DNA of 64,000 nt from Brachycybe producta (Eukaryota; Arthropoda; Diplopoda; Playtdesmida; Andrognathidae): NCBI GenBank assembly GCA_036925085.1, contig JAUPFP010000013.1, positions 4,117,155-4,181,154 on the forward strand, written 5' to 3'. A model generated the notes under the pieces. That model did no database searches. It was not told the DNA's origin and saw only the letters and a list, made by a program, of their open reading frames with translations. Numbering within the stretch: the first letter of the stretch is position 1; each line of letters begins with the position of its first letter. Both the position numbers and the translations under genes were made by a program. Positions 11,070 to 21,440 of the stretch are shown one piece after another.

Positions 11070-11830
11070 GCTACATTACAGTGCCACAAGAGCCATAACA
11101 AGTTAATTTTGCACCCTTTGCAAGAATGAAATTGTTCAAGTAGCATAACCCAATGTACGAATTTATGTTGACAATGTTAGCAGTTGGCCACAATCTTTTG
11201 GCAGAGCACTTGGCCCATTTAATGTTTGCCCAATGTTGCAAAAATACATATGACACAACAAGTGCCCACGTAATGTTGGCCCAAAAATCATAATATCAGT
11301 CATCGATGACAGGTTCAGCTATCATTGGGTCATCGATAGTGGGACCAACGGCCAGACACAATGTTGACCGGATCATTAGGACCAACATCTTTATATAAAC
11401 ACCAACAGTTGGCATTACATTGGTTCCTTGTTGGTTTGCTGCCTGGGTGGCGCACCTTCTTAGTATAATCATTCGAGCTCCTATTTTTATGGGCCTGAAC
11501 TTTGCACCCAATGGAGGTGTCTCACTCGCCTTACCATAGTTATGGCTCTGGGTGTCACAAAATGGTTGATGCGACTTAATTCTTAAGCACTACCACTGAA
11601 AACAATGACCTGATGTTAGTGCGAGCTACTGGTATGACCTTGATCACCACTCACAAACAAAACAGTGGTCGCCACTTGTGGTCAAACTCAACTACCCATC
11701 ACCATTGTGATGCAAAAAAAAAACCAGTGGCTCGTTTGAACACTCTCATATGTAATCAATGGTCTGCTATAGTCGGCCGCTTTATGTGGCGCCACAAAGC
11801 AAAGCTGGCCTAATTCAGTGTTAATAGCAA
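11070..11830. repeat. Degraded repeat rich in CAATGTTG words
   Basis: CCAATGTTG, TAATGTTGGCCC and ACACAATGTTG recur many times, and the later half contains GTGGCGCCACAAAG and paired GGTC/ACCACT words. The vocabulary overlaps with 13.36-13.82 kb and, more weakly, 27.4 and 32.5 kb. Probably eroded DNA-transposon sequence; no clean ends found. Confidence 0.4.
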
Positions 11831-11922
11831 TTGACTGCTATGTGAAGGAAGATAAAAAGAACTTTTTCAGGCTTTTTCCATTGATTAACATAGTGAATCA
11901 TGTTATCATTTCAAATTTGGAG

Positions 11923-11949
11923 AAAGAGAGAGAGAGAGAGAGAGAGAGA
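11923..11949 (+). repeat. (AG)n microsatellite
   Basis: Uninterrupted AG dinucleotides in intron 1. Confidence 0.9.
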
Positions 11950-12426
11950 AAAAAGATTATTTTTCGTATCCAAGAGTCAAGTGGCTCACAATATGATATG
12001 TTGTCATATCTTATTAACTTAAATCTGAATTATTATATTTCTGTCCTAATTTTATTTCTTATGAGTCGAAATTACCTTTTTATGATACTTTATATATCTT
12101 TATGGTTTAGAAACTTTATATAAAAAAATATTATAAAAGGAAGTCGTGATGTTATTATCGATATATATATCGATTTTTCTTAATTATGACTATAGGGCTC
12201 TTATTTTTATTCAATATAAAGCAAATGTTTCTGAATTAGTGGCTCAAAAACTAAATTGTTGAAGTAACAACGGTTAAAAAAACAACCCCTCTTTTAGATC
12301 AACCAACAATTCTAGTTAGAGGCTAGAATTCTGGTTAATTGCCAACTAAAAGTAACTAGACATCTGATGTACCTTTTCTGAGTAGAAAAAAAAGCATAAT
12401 TGCAGGTGCTGTAATGATGGTGATTA

Positions 12427-12732
12427 TACCTAGTACACACCTGATAATTTAAATGCATTTAAATAATAATTGCCCTACAGAGCCCTGTGAAGGGCAAACA
12501 AACAATATACCGAATTCAATTTATTCAGTTAATAATCTGAACATATTGAGTTAATACTTAAATATAATTTATATAAACTAGTGACATTAAAATATTGATT
12601 TAGTATTTCAATTTAAAATATTAATAATAAAGTCACTTTTTATTTGGTTCATGTCCTTAACTGGATTCCGTATAATTCACCTAAACACATTTAATTTGAA
12701 TTCATTTAACTCTTGACTGTGTACACAAGGTA
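12427..12732 (+). mobile_element. ~306-bp inverted-repeat element, TACCTAGTACACAC termini, copy 1
   Basis: The ends are imperfectly inverted: TACCTAGTACACACCTGATAATTTAAATG against TACCTTGTGTACACAGTCAAGAGTTAAATG. A second full-length copy lies in opposite orientation at 47250-47558. Both include an internal TACAGAGCCCTGTGAAGGGCA, which closely resembles the terminus of the elements at 4440 and 63067. Confidence 0.8.
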
Positions 12733-13208
12733 TAACTTCACAATAAATTGGCACTTGGGATATAAATTGAGAAAGATTTGCTTTGTCACATTTGATATTG
12801 CATAAAAATCCGAGCTCTAATCATTTACCTATTAAATAAAAATGAGTTAGGCTAAAAATGGATCACACAAACTTTTTTTTTTAGAACCTTAAAAACAAAC
12901 TCTTGAGTCGAGCCCCCAACCCCCAATAGGTATTAAATAAGGGGATACAAAGTAAAAAGGGTTAGTGTTCTTTTTTTCTTCTTCTTCCTTTGAGGTCTTT
13001 GACATTGTTTTTCTTAAATAGGAATTTCTCTTTCTATACTCAAGTGGGTTGTTTTTGTTGTTGTCTTTCTACTTTTTCTTCATTTTCTATTCAAAACTAT
13101 AAATTTAGCTTTTATTTTTTTTTTTTAGTGTTTTCTTTTCTTGAAGAAAAAAAAGTCTCAAATCGTCAATTTGTTGCCAAATTCACTGAAATAACAAATG
13201 GGGGACGG

Positions 13209-13226
13209 GAGGGGGGGGGGGGGGGG
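13209..13226 (+). repeat. Poly(G) tract
   Basis: A run of about 16 G residues after GGGACGGGA. One of many long G or C runs in the window. Confidence 0.85.
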
Positions 13227-13362
13227 TGGTGGAACAAACTCCATATTCAACAAAGAACATAAATGACATTTATCATTAATCAGGTTTATTGTTAATTTCA
13301 ACGGTTAAACAACCAGTTACATCGATTGTGTTCCACCGTCTTCCACTATCTTGAAATGTTGG

Positions 13363-13821
13363 GCCGGCTTCACACACTACTACTATTTTGTGACGCCACA
13401 AAAAGTGGTCATTTTTTTTTTTTGCAGACCACTGATTTACACAGGCGCATCTCTTCCCATCACTAACTTTTCGTTTGCCTCCACCCTTTTATGAGCGTCA
13501 GACTCAAATATCAACTAATTAGAAATTAAAAAGGGTGGAGGCATGTGACATCAGATCATGTAACTAACCAATTAGAAATTGATGACGCTCATAAAAGGGC
13601 GGGGTAAACGAAAAGTTAAGTGCTGGGCAAAGATGCCTGTCTGATTTGCATAGAGCTGACTTTTTTTTTGCGCCACACTGGTAATGAGTGGTTGAGTTCT
13701 ACTACAAGTGATGACCACACCGCCTTTTTGTCAGTGATGGTCAACATCATATACCAGTGGCAGAGGTTGATTCTATTGTGCGCTGCATAGTGTCACAAAG
13801 TGGTCCGTGTGAAGCCATCCA
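13363..13821. mobile_element. hAT-like element with a nested palindrome
   Basis: GGCTTCACAC near 13368 faces GTGTGAAGCC near 13811, and inside these TTGTGACGCCACAAAAAGTGGTC faces GTGTCACAAAGTGGTC. The host element is split by the palindromic insertion at 13441-13640, giving a relative age order. The superfamily is a guess from the end sequence. Confidence 0.5.
13441..13640. mobile_element. Palindromic 200-bp element, diverged subfamily
   Basis: Starts ACAGGCGCATCTC and ends GATGCCTGT. Its arms share the TAATTAGAAATT and GACGTCAGA-like core of the 206-bp family but carry different outer arms (AACTTTTCGTTTGCC, CTCCACCCTTTTATGAGCGTC). The flanking 9-mers CTGATTTAC (13432-13440) and CTGATTTGC (13641-13649) differ at one base. 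Confidence 0.8.
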
Positions 13822-13912
13822 TATTAAATTTTCATGTTTTAACAGAAAATTGGGAGCTAGATGATAGATAGCTTTTGTGTATTCTTAATTTGCTGAATTG
13901 GCCGCCTTTGGC

Positions 13913-14118
13913 ACAGGCATTTAGAAATCGGGAAGAACATAAGTTGGCTCCGCCCTTTTTATGACGACCGGCAACTTCTAATTGGTTTGTTGTGTGGTTC
14001 GACGTTGAAAAGGGCGGAGCATGTGACGGCAGACTACATAACCAACCAATTAGAAGTTGCCAGTCGTCATAAAAAGGGCGGAGCCAACTGAAATTCTTCC
14101 CGTTTTCTAAATGCCTGT
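13913..14118. mobile_element. Palindromic 206-bp element, copy 3
   Basis: Hairpin from ACAGGCATTTAGAAATCGGG to its complement, flanked by a perfect 9-bp duplication GCCTTTGGC at 13904-13912 and 14119-14127. The arms are nearly identical to copies 1 and 2, so it moved relatively recently. Confidence 0.9.
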
Positions 14119-14362
14119 GCCTTTGGCTCAGCGGCGTTCATGCGCCGCACATCATTAAACATTTTCAATAGAAATTTAACACTTGTGTGTAAATGGTGAA
14201 CCTTTTTTTTTTAAAAAAATTATATTTATCAAAAGTATTCTTTCCATTAGAATCCGCTAGCCTCCATGCAAGGGAGGAGAAGCAAGAAATTTAAATTATT
14301 TTAATAACTAACAAATAAATGAATTGCAGAAGGATTATATAAATCAGCCGTTTTTAAATGGA

Positions 14363-14524
14363 CAAGGCCGGATTAAGCCAAGAAGGGCCACTACCCGTTT
14401 TGGTGCTTGGACCCCATTTACACCTAATATTCAATAAAATGTCAATAATTTTAATATTTTTGCACGGGTCACCAAGAGCTCAAGGAGCCCCTAGACCTCA
14501 GCCGAGTGTATAAATCCGGCCCTG
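14363..14524. mobile_element. hAT-type miniature element, CAAGGCCGGATT termini
   Basis: Left end CAAGGCCGGATTAAGCC, right end AAATCCGGCCCTG. This terminus type is common in hAT elements. No clear 8-bp duplication remains. Confidence 0.6.
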
Positions 14525-14956
14525 TTTGTGGCATTTTTTTTTTGAAAATGACCAAATTTTAAGTTTGCAAATAAATTACTAAAAGATATTTCCCTTTAAG
14601 TTTCTAAAAAACTTTATAGTTGCTGCGAAAATGCAGAATAACCGAAAGTTCTATTTACATTGTTCCTCCTTCATTTGCATATTGAATGAAAAATAATTAC
14701 GAGCTTTTTTTTTTGGAAACGCTGACCACACTGATCAGGACAAGGTCAAAGAGGGTTGAGATTCCAACGAAATGTGTGGGTTTCAACACGTGACGTCAAT
14801 ACTTGATAAATACATAATAATCGAAGAAGATAAATTCATTGATAAATTACATCATTTTCTTCCCCTGAAATTTGATAGCAGATTTTTTTTTCACAAATAA
14901 TCTGAAATGATTTTTTTTCAAACATTCTTTACATTTTATTCTTGTTTGGTAATCGA

Positions 14957-15403
14957 CAGTAGCGTGGGTAGGATTTTCCTCTTGGGGGGGGGAATCATTG
15001 CCACCCTTCCCTACCGAAAAACACGACACAATACGCACCAATGACACAACCAGGATTCAGGTTTGAGAGGGATTAATCGATAATATCGATATCCAGTGAT
15101 TGAAATGGTTTATAGAACTTTATATTAATTATGAAATTATTAAAATAAACCCAGTACCCGATAGTAATTACTTATCAAAGATTAATTTTCATTTTTACTC
15201 AATTGTCTGTGTTTTCTAGACTTAAAAAATAATGCTGGACTGCAGAATACCTTCTTCTTAGGCTATCTTAAACGATTTTTTTTCGTTGGTGATGCTCCAA
15301 AAAAAGTGTCGCTTAGGGCGAATCACCGCCCCCTTTTTTCGTTAATTTTTAAGCCTTGGGGGGGAGACAAAACACCTATATCCCCCCCATACCTACGCCA
15401 CTG
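14957..15403. mobile_element. hAT miniature element with 8-bp duplication
   Basis: The ends CAGTAGCGTGGGTAGG and CCTACGCCACTG are inverted. The perfect 8-bp duplication GTAATCGA lies at 14949-14956 and 15404-15411. CAGTGGCGTAGG is a classic hAT terminus. The interior is A/T-rich with poly(G) and poly(C) runs next to each end, and no transposase. Confidence 0.85.
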
Positions 15404-15419
15404 GTAATCGAGATTAAAT

Positions 15420-17053
15420 TTCAATTTTCTTTAGTAGTGACGAGTATTTTTTTTTTTTCATTTTGTCTGCATTCCTAGATTATTGATATCTGATTTTATT
15501 TCAATATCCGGTTAATTCGAAAGACAAAAAAAAGGCAATAGTAGGTGGAGAATGTCTGTTGAAGTAATTTTATTCGATGGGAGGAGGGACCGAGAGAGGG
15601 AGAGAGAATAAGGGCAAGTGAGGCAAAGGTCATGACTCCTCTTCCTTAGATTCATATTTGGTCATCTTCGTTTTTTGAACATTCAATGATTTTTATAAAA
15701 TTAATAATAAAAGGATAAAAAAATTTAATTCATTTTGTCGTTATAACAATCAATGAATTTTGACCAGTTAAACTGACCACTCCTTTTTTTTTTTTTTTTA
15801 CAAATTCCATTTTGACTGAGAGAAATTAAATTTCACCATTTTAAAAGAGGGTATTTTAAATCTCGTTCAAGGTTGCTGCTATTTTCTTTTCAACCTATTT
15901 TCATTTTTATTAACTTTTTTTTAAAAAAACCCTGAAGAAATCAATTCTTGTTAATTTTGATAAGTTTTAAACATTTAATATATAACATTGAAACAATACT
16001 ATCGAATGGCACTCGGGAATTGTTTGTTACTATCGCGTTTACAGCCGGAATTTCACTTTCATGTCATTTTGGGTCTGTGTAAAAATCTTAATAAGGAAGA
16101 ACGTTAACTATAAACGTGGCATGGAAGTTAAAAAAACGCCAAATATTTAGTTTCTTGCATTTACCCTCTTCCATCCTCACAAACTTAATCCCTTTTCTCC
16201 TCATTCTTTTTTTTAGTAAAATTTTCGCTTTTGTTAACTTAGTGTTTGATGTTTGAATTTTTTTTGTTAACAATTGTTATGTTAGTTGCATGGGTGGGCA
16301 AGATGGACTTGTTTGATAGATGAAGGAAAGAATAAAGAAACCCCCACACAAAACACCCCCCCTGGCCTGTTCCCCCTCCGCCCCCCCCCCCCTCTTTTTT
16401 TGTTAAAAAAAGGTGTGTGGAATTTTTGATGAGTGGGGATTATAAAGGGCCCACCTTGGATAAAGAATTTGATAATATACTGTGATATACAATGTATGTC
16501 TATATTATACAACAGAAAATTATTGTGCTAAACAAAGATCAAGGGTTCAAAAGGTAGTTTTATGCAAATTATTGTTTTTTTTTAGTAATAAAAAAAGGAA
16601 GAAAAACGGTTTTCTGTTGTTTGTTTGTTAAGAAAAATAGGGACCAAGATGGGCGGAAAAGAGAGATTCCCTTTATTTTTTTTCAATGGAGTTTGTGAAC
16701 ATAAAAGGCCTCGATTACACACAGCACCACATTGCGTATTTTTTTCTCGCAGTATGTCTACTGAGCTATTAAGGCGCATTTACTAGTGAGCTGAAGATGA
16801 AATTCTTGTATTGAAGCAGTAGCTGAAAAAGAACATTTGTTTCAGCATCTTCAGCTGAAACAACCCATCTTAGCTTGGAATGTATTTGAATACACAAGAT
16901 CGTCGTCATGATATGACATTGATTTGCATGTAATACCGTTTTTAAATTCCTATTGGTTGATGACTTAAAAACGCATCTCTGTTTTGGTTATTTTCTATTA
17001 TATTAATCAATAATAATTAATATTTTATATATATTTTTTTTAAAAAAATACAG
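15420..17053. other. Intron 1, last 1.6 kb
   Basis: Poly(T) runs, a poly(C) tract near 16380 and, near 16797-16860, an imperfect hairpin built on AGCTGAAGATG / CATCTTCAGCTG. No gene seen before the splice acceptor at 17053. Confidence 0.5.
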
Positions 17054-17129
17054 AACATTCTGGACAAGTTTGAACCCGGTGCTCGCCAACTGATTTCAGC
17101 TGGCAAAGCTTATTTGAAGGCATTACACG
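17054..17129 (+). CDS. BAIAP2: IRSp53/BAIAP2-like I-BAR protein, second coding exon
   Basis: Between TTTTAAAAAAATACAG and a strong donor CACG/gtgagt lie 25 codons plus one base: NILDKFEPGARQL, then ISAGKAYLKALH, then Gly. With the exon at 7295 it reads ...LVENIYK-NILDKFEPGARQL..., which aligns without gaps to the start of the I-BAR/IMD helix of vertebrate IRSp53 (pattern ENVYK-T.ME.FNPSLRN.I..GK.Y.KAL.G). Lys and Arg positions fall on the membrane-facing amphipathic surface expected of the family. The intron phases (0, then 1) are coherent. The rest of the I-BAR helices, the SH3 domain and any WH2 motif must lie beyond the window. Confidence 0.9.
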
Positions 17130-18184
17130 GTGAGTCAACAATTTTTGATAATAATAAAAAAAAATTATTTAAATCATTTTTTCTTTCATGTTCTTCTTCC
17201 TTTACCGAAGTTGTTCACCATAATCATAATGATAATAATTTAAAATACTGTCAAAAGATAGGAATATATATTTAAACAAGTTTAGGAAATCCTATCAATA
17301 AAGTGGATATCCTGTGTTATGTGTTTGTTTCTTAACAAAATGCAATAATGCATTGAGGGGGGGGGGGGGGGAAGTGTAGGGAAATCACTTATTTAATAAT
17401 GATTATCGTCATTTGTGCGATTACACGACGTCATCTTTTATTTGTGTGTTATTTTGTATGTTTTTTTTTGTTAAATACTTGTGACAATGACTCATTTTTA
17501 TTACTTTGTTGAAGTTTGTGTTTTCAGGAGAAAAAAAAAATAGGAAAAAAAGGGGGGGGGAAGGTGAAAACTGATTGGAAAATCTTATTAGAAATCGTGA
17601 TTTGAAAGAGGGCGGGGCGTGGGGGGGTGGGGCAAAAAACAAGGATGTGTGGGTAAAAGATATTCCATATATTGTGTGATGTGGGTGGCTGACTGAATGA
17701 TTATTACAAATTTTCGATAAACAAATAGAATTTCTAAAAAAGAAATTTCTCATTGCAACATCATTAGGGTAGATCTGTACTATATATAGGCTATAATCAA
17801 ATGACTTTTACAACTGATTCAATTAGAAAAGTAATAAAATTAAGTCGAAGATAATTAATTAGTACTTGAAGAAGGTTCACAATGTATAAAGTAGGTCTAT
17901 AATAGGTGAACCTCAGTTTTGATCCTTGACTTACGTTTGTTGAAAATCGGTATAGGTATTTATAGCCTTAGAACGGTTGGGGGTCACTACAGCTACCAAG
18001 GCTCACAAGCGCTACTAAGGGGAGAACAGCTACTTGGGTCACTACAGCTACCAAAAAAATTAATAGACCTTTTGTTCATCAAAAGGGTCACTACAGCTAC
18101 CAAAAAATAGGGGGACAAAATATAGACCTTTTTTATCACTTTTTCGTCACTACAGCTAAAAAAATAACCCTTTCTCCCTAAAAT

Positions 18185-18500
18185 AACGGAACCTTACCTA
18201 ATAAAACCTTACCGAACCTTACCTAATAAAACCTTACCGAACCTTACCTAACCGAACCTTAACGATCCGAACCAAAAAGTACCGATACTAACCGAACCTA
18301 ACCGATCCTAACCAAACCTAACCGATCCTAACCAAACCTAACCGATCCTAACCAAACCTAACCGATCCTAACCAAACCTAACCGATCCTAACCAAACCTA
18401 ACTGAACCTAACCGATCCTAACCAAACCTAACCGATCCTTACCGAACCTTACTGAACATAATGAAACCTAACTGAACCGAATGTAATCTAAACTAAACAT
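18185..18500 (+). repeat. CCTAACCGATCCTAACCAAA tandem array
   Basis: About six 20-bp units (two 10-bp halves, CCTAACCGAT and CCTAACCAAA) between 18290 and 18440, flanked by diverged CCTTACCGAACCTTACCTAA units. The CCTAA core is the complement of the TTAGG-type telomere repeat, but the periodicity is not telomeric. Confidence 0.85.
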
Positions 18501-18671
18501 ATTGATAAATAAACAGGCCTATATTTTTTGGTAGCTGTAGTGACCCTTTTGATGAAATAAAGGTCTATATTTTCTTTTTGGTAGCTGTAGTGACCCTAGT
18601 AGCTGTAGTGAGCCTAGTAGCTGTAGTGACCCAGTTAGCTGTAGTGAGCCAGTCCCCTTAGAACATATCTT

Positions 18672-18802
18672 AGGGTCGTATTAATAATGATTGCTAAGTC
18701 AAAGCTAGTGCTAAACTGATGAACTTTTGTTAGGAGCTTTAATATAACAGTTGATGAGTTTAACTCTGCCTTTGACTTAGCTATCATTAGGAATACGATA
18801 CA
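18672..18802. repeat. Hairpin, CGTATT...TAAGTCAAAG family, copy 1
   Basis: GTCGTATTAATAATGATTGC then TAAGTCAAAGCTAG faces CTTTGACTTAGCTATCATTAGGAATACGA. It carries CTAAACTGATGAAC facing GTTGATGAGTTTA inside. Confidence 0.7.
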
Positions 18803-18924
18803 ATACCCTATAATACCTACCGATTGATTTTCAATAAACTTAAGTCAAGGATCAAAACTGAGGATCAAAACCAATTATACTTTATACATTGTGAACTTTC
18901 TTCAATTACTAATAGTAATAAATT

Positions 18925-19050
18925 GTCTTAGACTTAAATGCTTAGTCAAAGGTTGAGCTAAACTCATGAACATTTGATAGAACTTTAATATAACAGTTGA
19001 TGAGTTTAGTTAGCACTACCTTTGACTAAGCATTTCATGATCCTTAATTT
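18925..19050. repeat. Hairpin, TAAGTCAAAG family, copy 2
   Basis: AAATGCTTAGTCAAAGGTTGAG then CTAAACTCATGAAC faces TTGATGAGTTTAG then CTTTGACTAAGCATTT. Closely related to the hairpin at 18672; half of it also appears at 2185-2215. Confidence 0.7.
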
Positions 19051-19682
19051 TTATTATTCTGTAATACAGTAAATAATTTCTAAAATGTTTAGTGGTGTTA
19101 TTTCCCCCCACAAAGTCAAACACTATTTTTAGAGAATCTTAAAATTAGTTAACTTTCGTTTAGAAAAATACATTGTACATTAATTGATGATTATATAGTA
19201 TTTTCACTACAATTAAAATTTTTAATGGCAATTTGTAATTTTTTTTATAAACTCAAGAAAGTTATCGAAATTGGAAAGAAAAAGTTTTGATTTTTTTTTT
19301 AAACAATTCACTTTTGTCCTTTCGCTTTTCTAGTTTCTAATAAAACTTTCTCAGTTCTTCATTGCATTTTGCTTCTAAGAAAAAAAAATCGTAGAAAAAG
19401 ATGATTAAAAACAAGTATTAATCCTGTCTTGAGGCAAGTAAAGACGTTTTGAAACTAGTCATAACTGAAAGGATTTATCATTTGAATAGCCTATGATTAT
19501 TTTTGAATGTTTATTATTATATTATATAGCTGTAGGTCAAATTGCAGGTCCTGTTATGTGAGGGTCGAAAAAAAAACAGCAACAACAAAAAAACCCAAAT
19601 TTGAAGCACCTTCAAAGATAAAAAGTTCATTGTTTTCTACCGACGGCCAAAAAACCTTCTGTCAGCCTTGACCAGTTTTTTT

Positions 19683-19888
19683 ACAGGCAATTAGAAATCG
19701 GGATAAACAGAAGTTGGCTCCGCCCTTTTTTAGGACTAACGGCATCTTCTAATTGGTTTGTTGTGTGGTTCGACGTTGAAAAGGGCGTAGCATGTGACGT
19801 CAGACTACATAACTAACCAATTAAAGTTGCCTTTCGTCATAAATAGGGCGGAGCCAACTTCTGTTTGTCCCGATTTCTAATTGCCTGT
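19683..19888. mobile_element. Palindromic 206-bp element, copy 4
   Basis: From ACAGGCAATTAGAAATCGGG to AATTGCCTGT. Flanked by G(T)n on both sides, so the duplication cannot be judged precisely. Arm identity with the other copies is high. Confidence 0.85.
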
Positions 19889-20669
19889 GTTTTTTTTTTA
19901 GTTTTTCATTTTCAGTCAGAGAGAGAGAGAGAGACAGAGAAATTTACAAAAATATTTCTACTCTCCACTGCGTGGCACTAACTTATTAATTTCTCTTTCT
20001 GATGGGAGGGAAGTGTCCCACTGTGATCATGGCGTCTTTTTTTTTTGTTATCTGGCGCCATCTACTGGGCAATACTATTCAGAACAAAGGTGAATTTGTT
20101 CTTTGTTTGTTGATGAAGTAAATATTAATTACCACTATTATATGATACACGCACCCCACACTTATTTTTGTATCTGTAGACATGATTAATTGTATATCAT
20201 ATTGTTCAATATAACGATGTCCACTAAGAGCACCGCCCAGAGTAACATATCATTTTGTTATATAATTTAAATATAAAATCTAATGTGTGATTTTTTAGAA
20301 ATAGAATTGGACAAATTAAAAATATTATGACATTTTTTTTTAAATCTACAATCGCATTTTGTATTATGTGTTTTTTATTACAATTGTGTTTTGCAATCAA
20401 ATCAGAATTGAAATAATATTATTTTTCCAAGTTTTATCGATTTTATCGATATAATCATACAAGTGGCATTTGTGTTCCTACATATAATGGGTGGCCCAGA
20501 TTTTGTGCATTTTATGCAAATTTTAGCCTGTTTTACTGTTAATGTCATATTTTTGTTATTAAATTTATTAGATGAAAGTGTTTTTTTTTGTTTGGGGCAA
20601 TTTTTTCGACTTTAAATTTGACCTAATGCAAGCGTTTCTAATTAATTAAAAACATCGTCAGATTACTAT

Positions 20670-20888
20670 TACTCACTTTTGTTTAACTTCATAATTTGTC
20701 CAATGCCGCCACCTTCTGAAATATTTGAAAATAATTCACACTGCATGGGGATTGAGAACCAATGACCAACATTACCATGGACTGAGACTCAGTCTCAGAC
20801 ACTAACCACTACACCGACAAGACAAAGAGGGGATTAGATCTTTTTTTTTTCTTACTTTTTAGACCTTTTTTTATACAAGCGAGTTTCA
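20670..20888 (-). mobile_element. tRNA-like repeat bracketed by inverted repeats, copy 1
   Basis: On the minus strand: GTGAAACTCGCTTGTAT, a purine-rich leader, GTCTTGTCGGTGTAGTGGTTAG (box A-like), a TTGGTTCTCAATCCCC box B-like segment, GTGTGGATTATTTTCAAATA, AAGGTGGCGGC, then GTTAAACAAAAGTGAGTA. Same order as the copies at 27088, 38894 and 41684. Confidence 0.75.
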
Positions 20889-20992
20889 CAAAAAACATGT
20901 TTTTTGTTTAATTCTCTTTACAATTACAATTAGTACTCTGCTAGCAGCCAAATAGGCCTATGGCAAAGGGACATAAAAGTCCACATGCAGCA

Positions 20993-21440
20993 TTAAGCAT
21001 TGTTAAGCATATATACATGCTGTATATAAAAAACAAAATGAATATACAATTGTGAATCCCACAAAACATAATTATCCCCATTCACCACTTCTTCCTCAGG
21101 AAGAGTTCCCATTGTCTTATAAGTTATAACTCTAGGGAAAAAAATACCAATAATATGAATCTGTCCTAGCAAAAATCTCCCTAATTTTCTTAGAGTGGTC
21201 AGCCCTGCCCATGTATGTATGTATGTATGTATGTGCTTTATGAATATCACTGGACTGTGGTTTAGGACAATCACAACGTGTAATTTTTCTAAACAATTTC
21301 AAACTTAACTCAGCCCTGCGATGTGCCAAACTATGCCATTGTAGCACTGGCAGCATATCAGTGACACTATCTGTAAATTTGTGCCTGCCACAAACAAACT
21401 TGGCTGCCTTCTTGTTTTAAGATTAAAGTTCACAAAGGTT
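20993..21440 (-). pseudogene. LINE reverse transcriptase, C-terminal remnant
   Basis: Minus-strand frames read RRAAKFVCGRHKFTDSVTDM, LPVLQWHSLAHRRAELSLKLF, then HSKKIREIFARTDSYYWYFFPRVI and a LPEEEVVN segment. This order (RRA.FV, SVT.ML..L.W.SL..RR, SFFPR.I..WN.LPEEVV) is typical of the end of jockey/CR1-like LINE polymerase proteins. An ATGT microsatellite sits between the two parts and the frame shifts at least once, so the copy is dead. No endonuclease or catalytic core nearby. Confidence 0.7.

Larger units (their letters stand above)
7355..17053 (+). other. Intron 1 of the IRSp53-like gene (9.7 kb)
   Basis: Bounded by AAG/gtatga and a poly(T)/A tract ending in TACAG/AACATT. It contains a ~31-bp minisatellite, four palindromic 200-bp elements, several hAT-type elements and simple repeats, described separately. 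Confidence 0.85.
17840..18935. mobile_element. 1.1 kb compound foldback with repeat-bearing arms
   Basis: The outer arms GTTCACAATGTATAAAGT (17875) and CTCAGTTTTGATCCTTGACTTA (17911) are mirrored at 18840-18900. The inner arms carry three full and one partial GGGTCACTACAGCTACCAA boxes (17981, 18036, 18085, 18145), mirrored by five TAGCTGTAGTGA(C/G)CC boxes (18528-18650), with matching AATAGACCTTTTGTTCATC spacers. The core is a CCTAACC tandem array. The right arm holds an extra nested hairpin. No coding sequence. Confidence 0.8.

Noticed and set aside
17981-18650. CRISPR-like array of ~19-bp boxes
   Set aside because: Eukaryotic context, irregular spacing and mirrored orientation; it is part of a foldback.
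20160-20660. LTR retrotransposon
   Set aside because: No paired long direct repeats, primer binding site or polyprotein frame here or elsewhere in the window.
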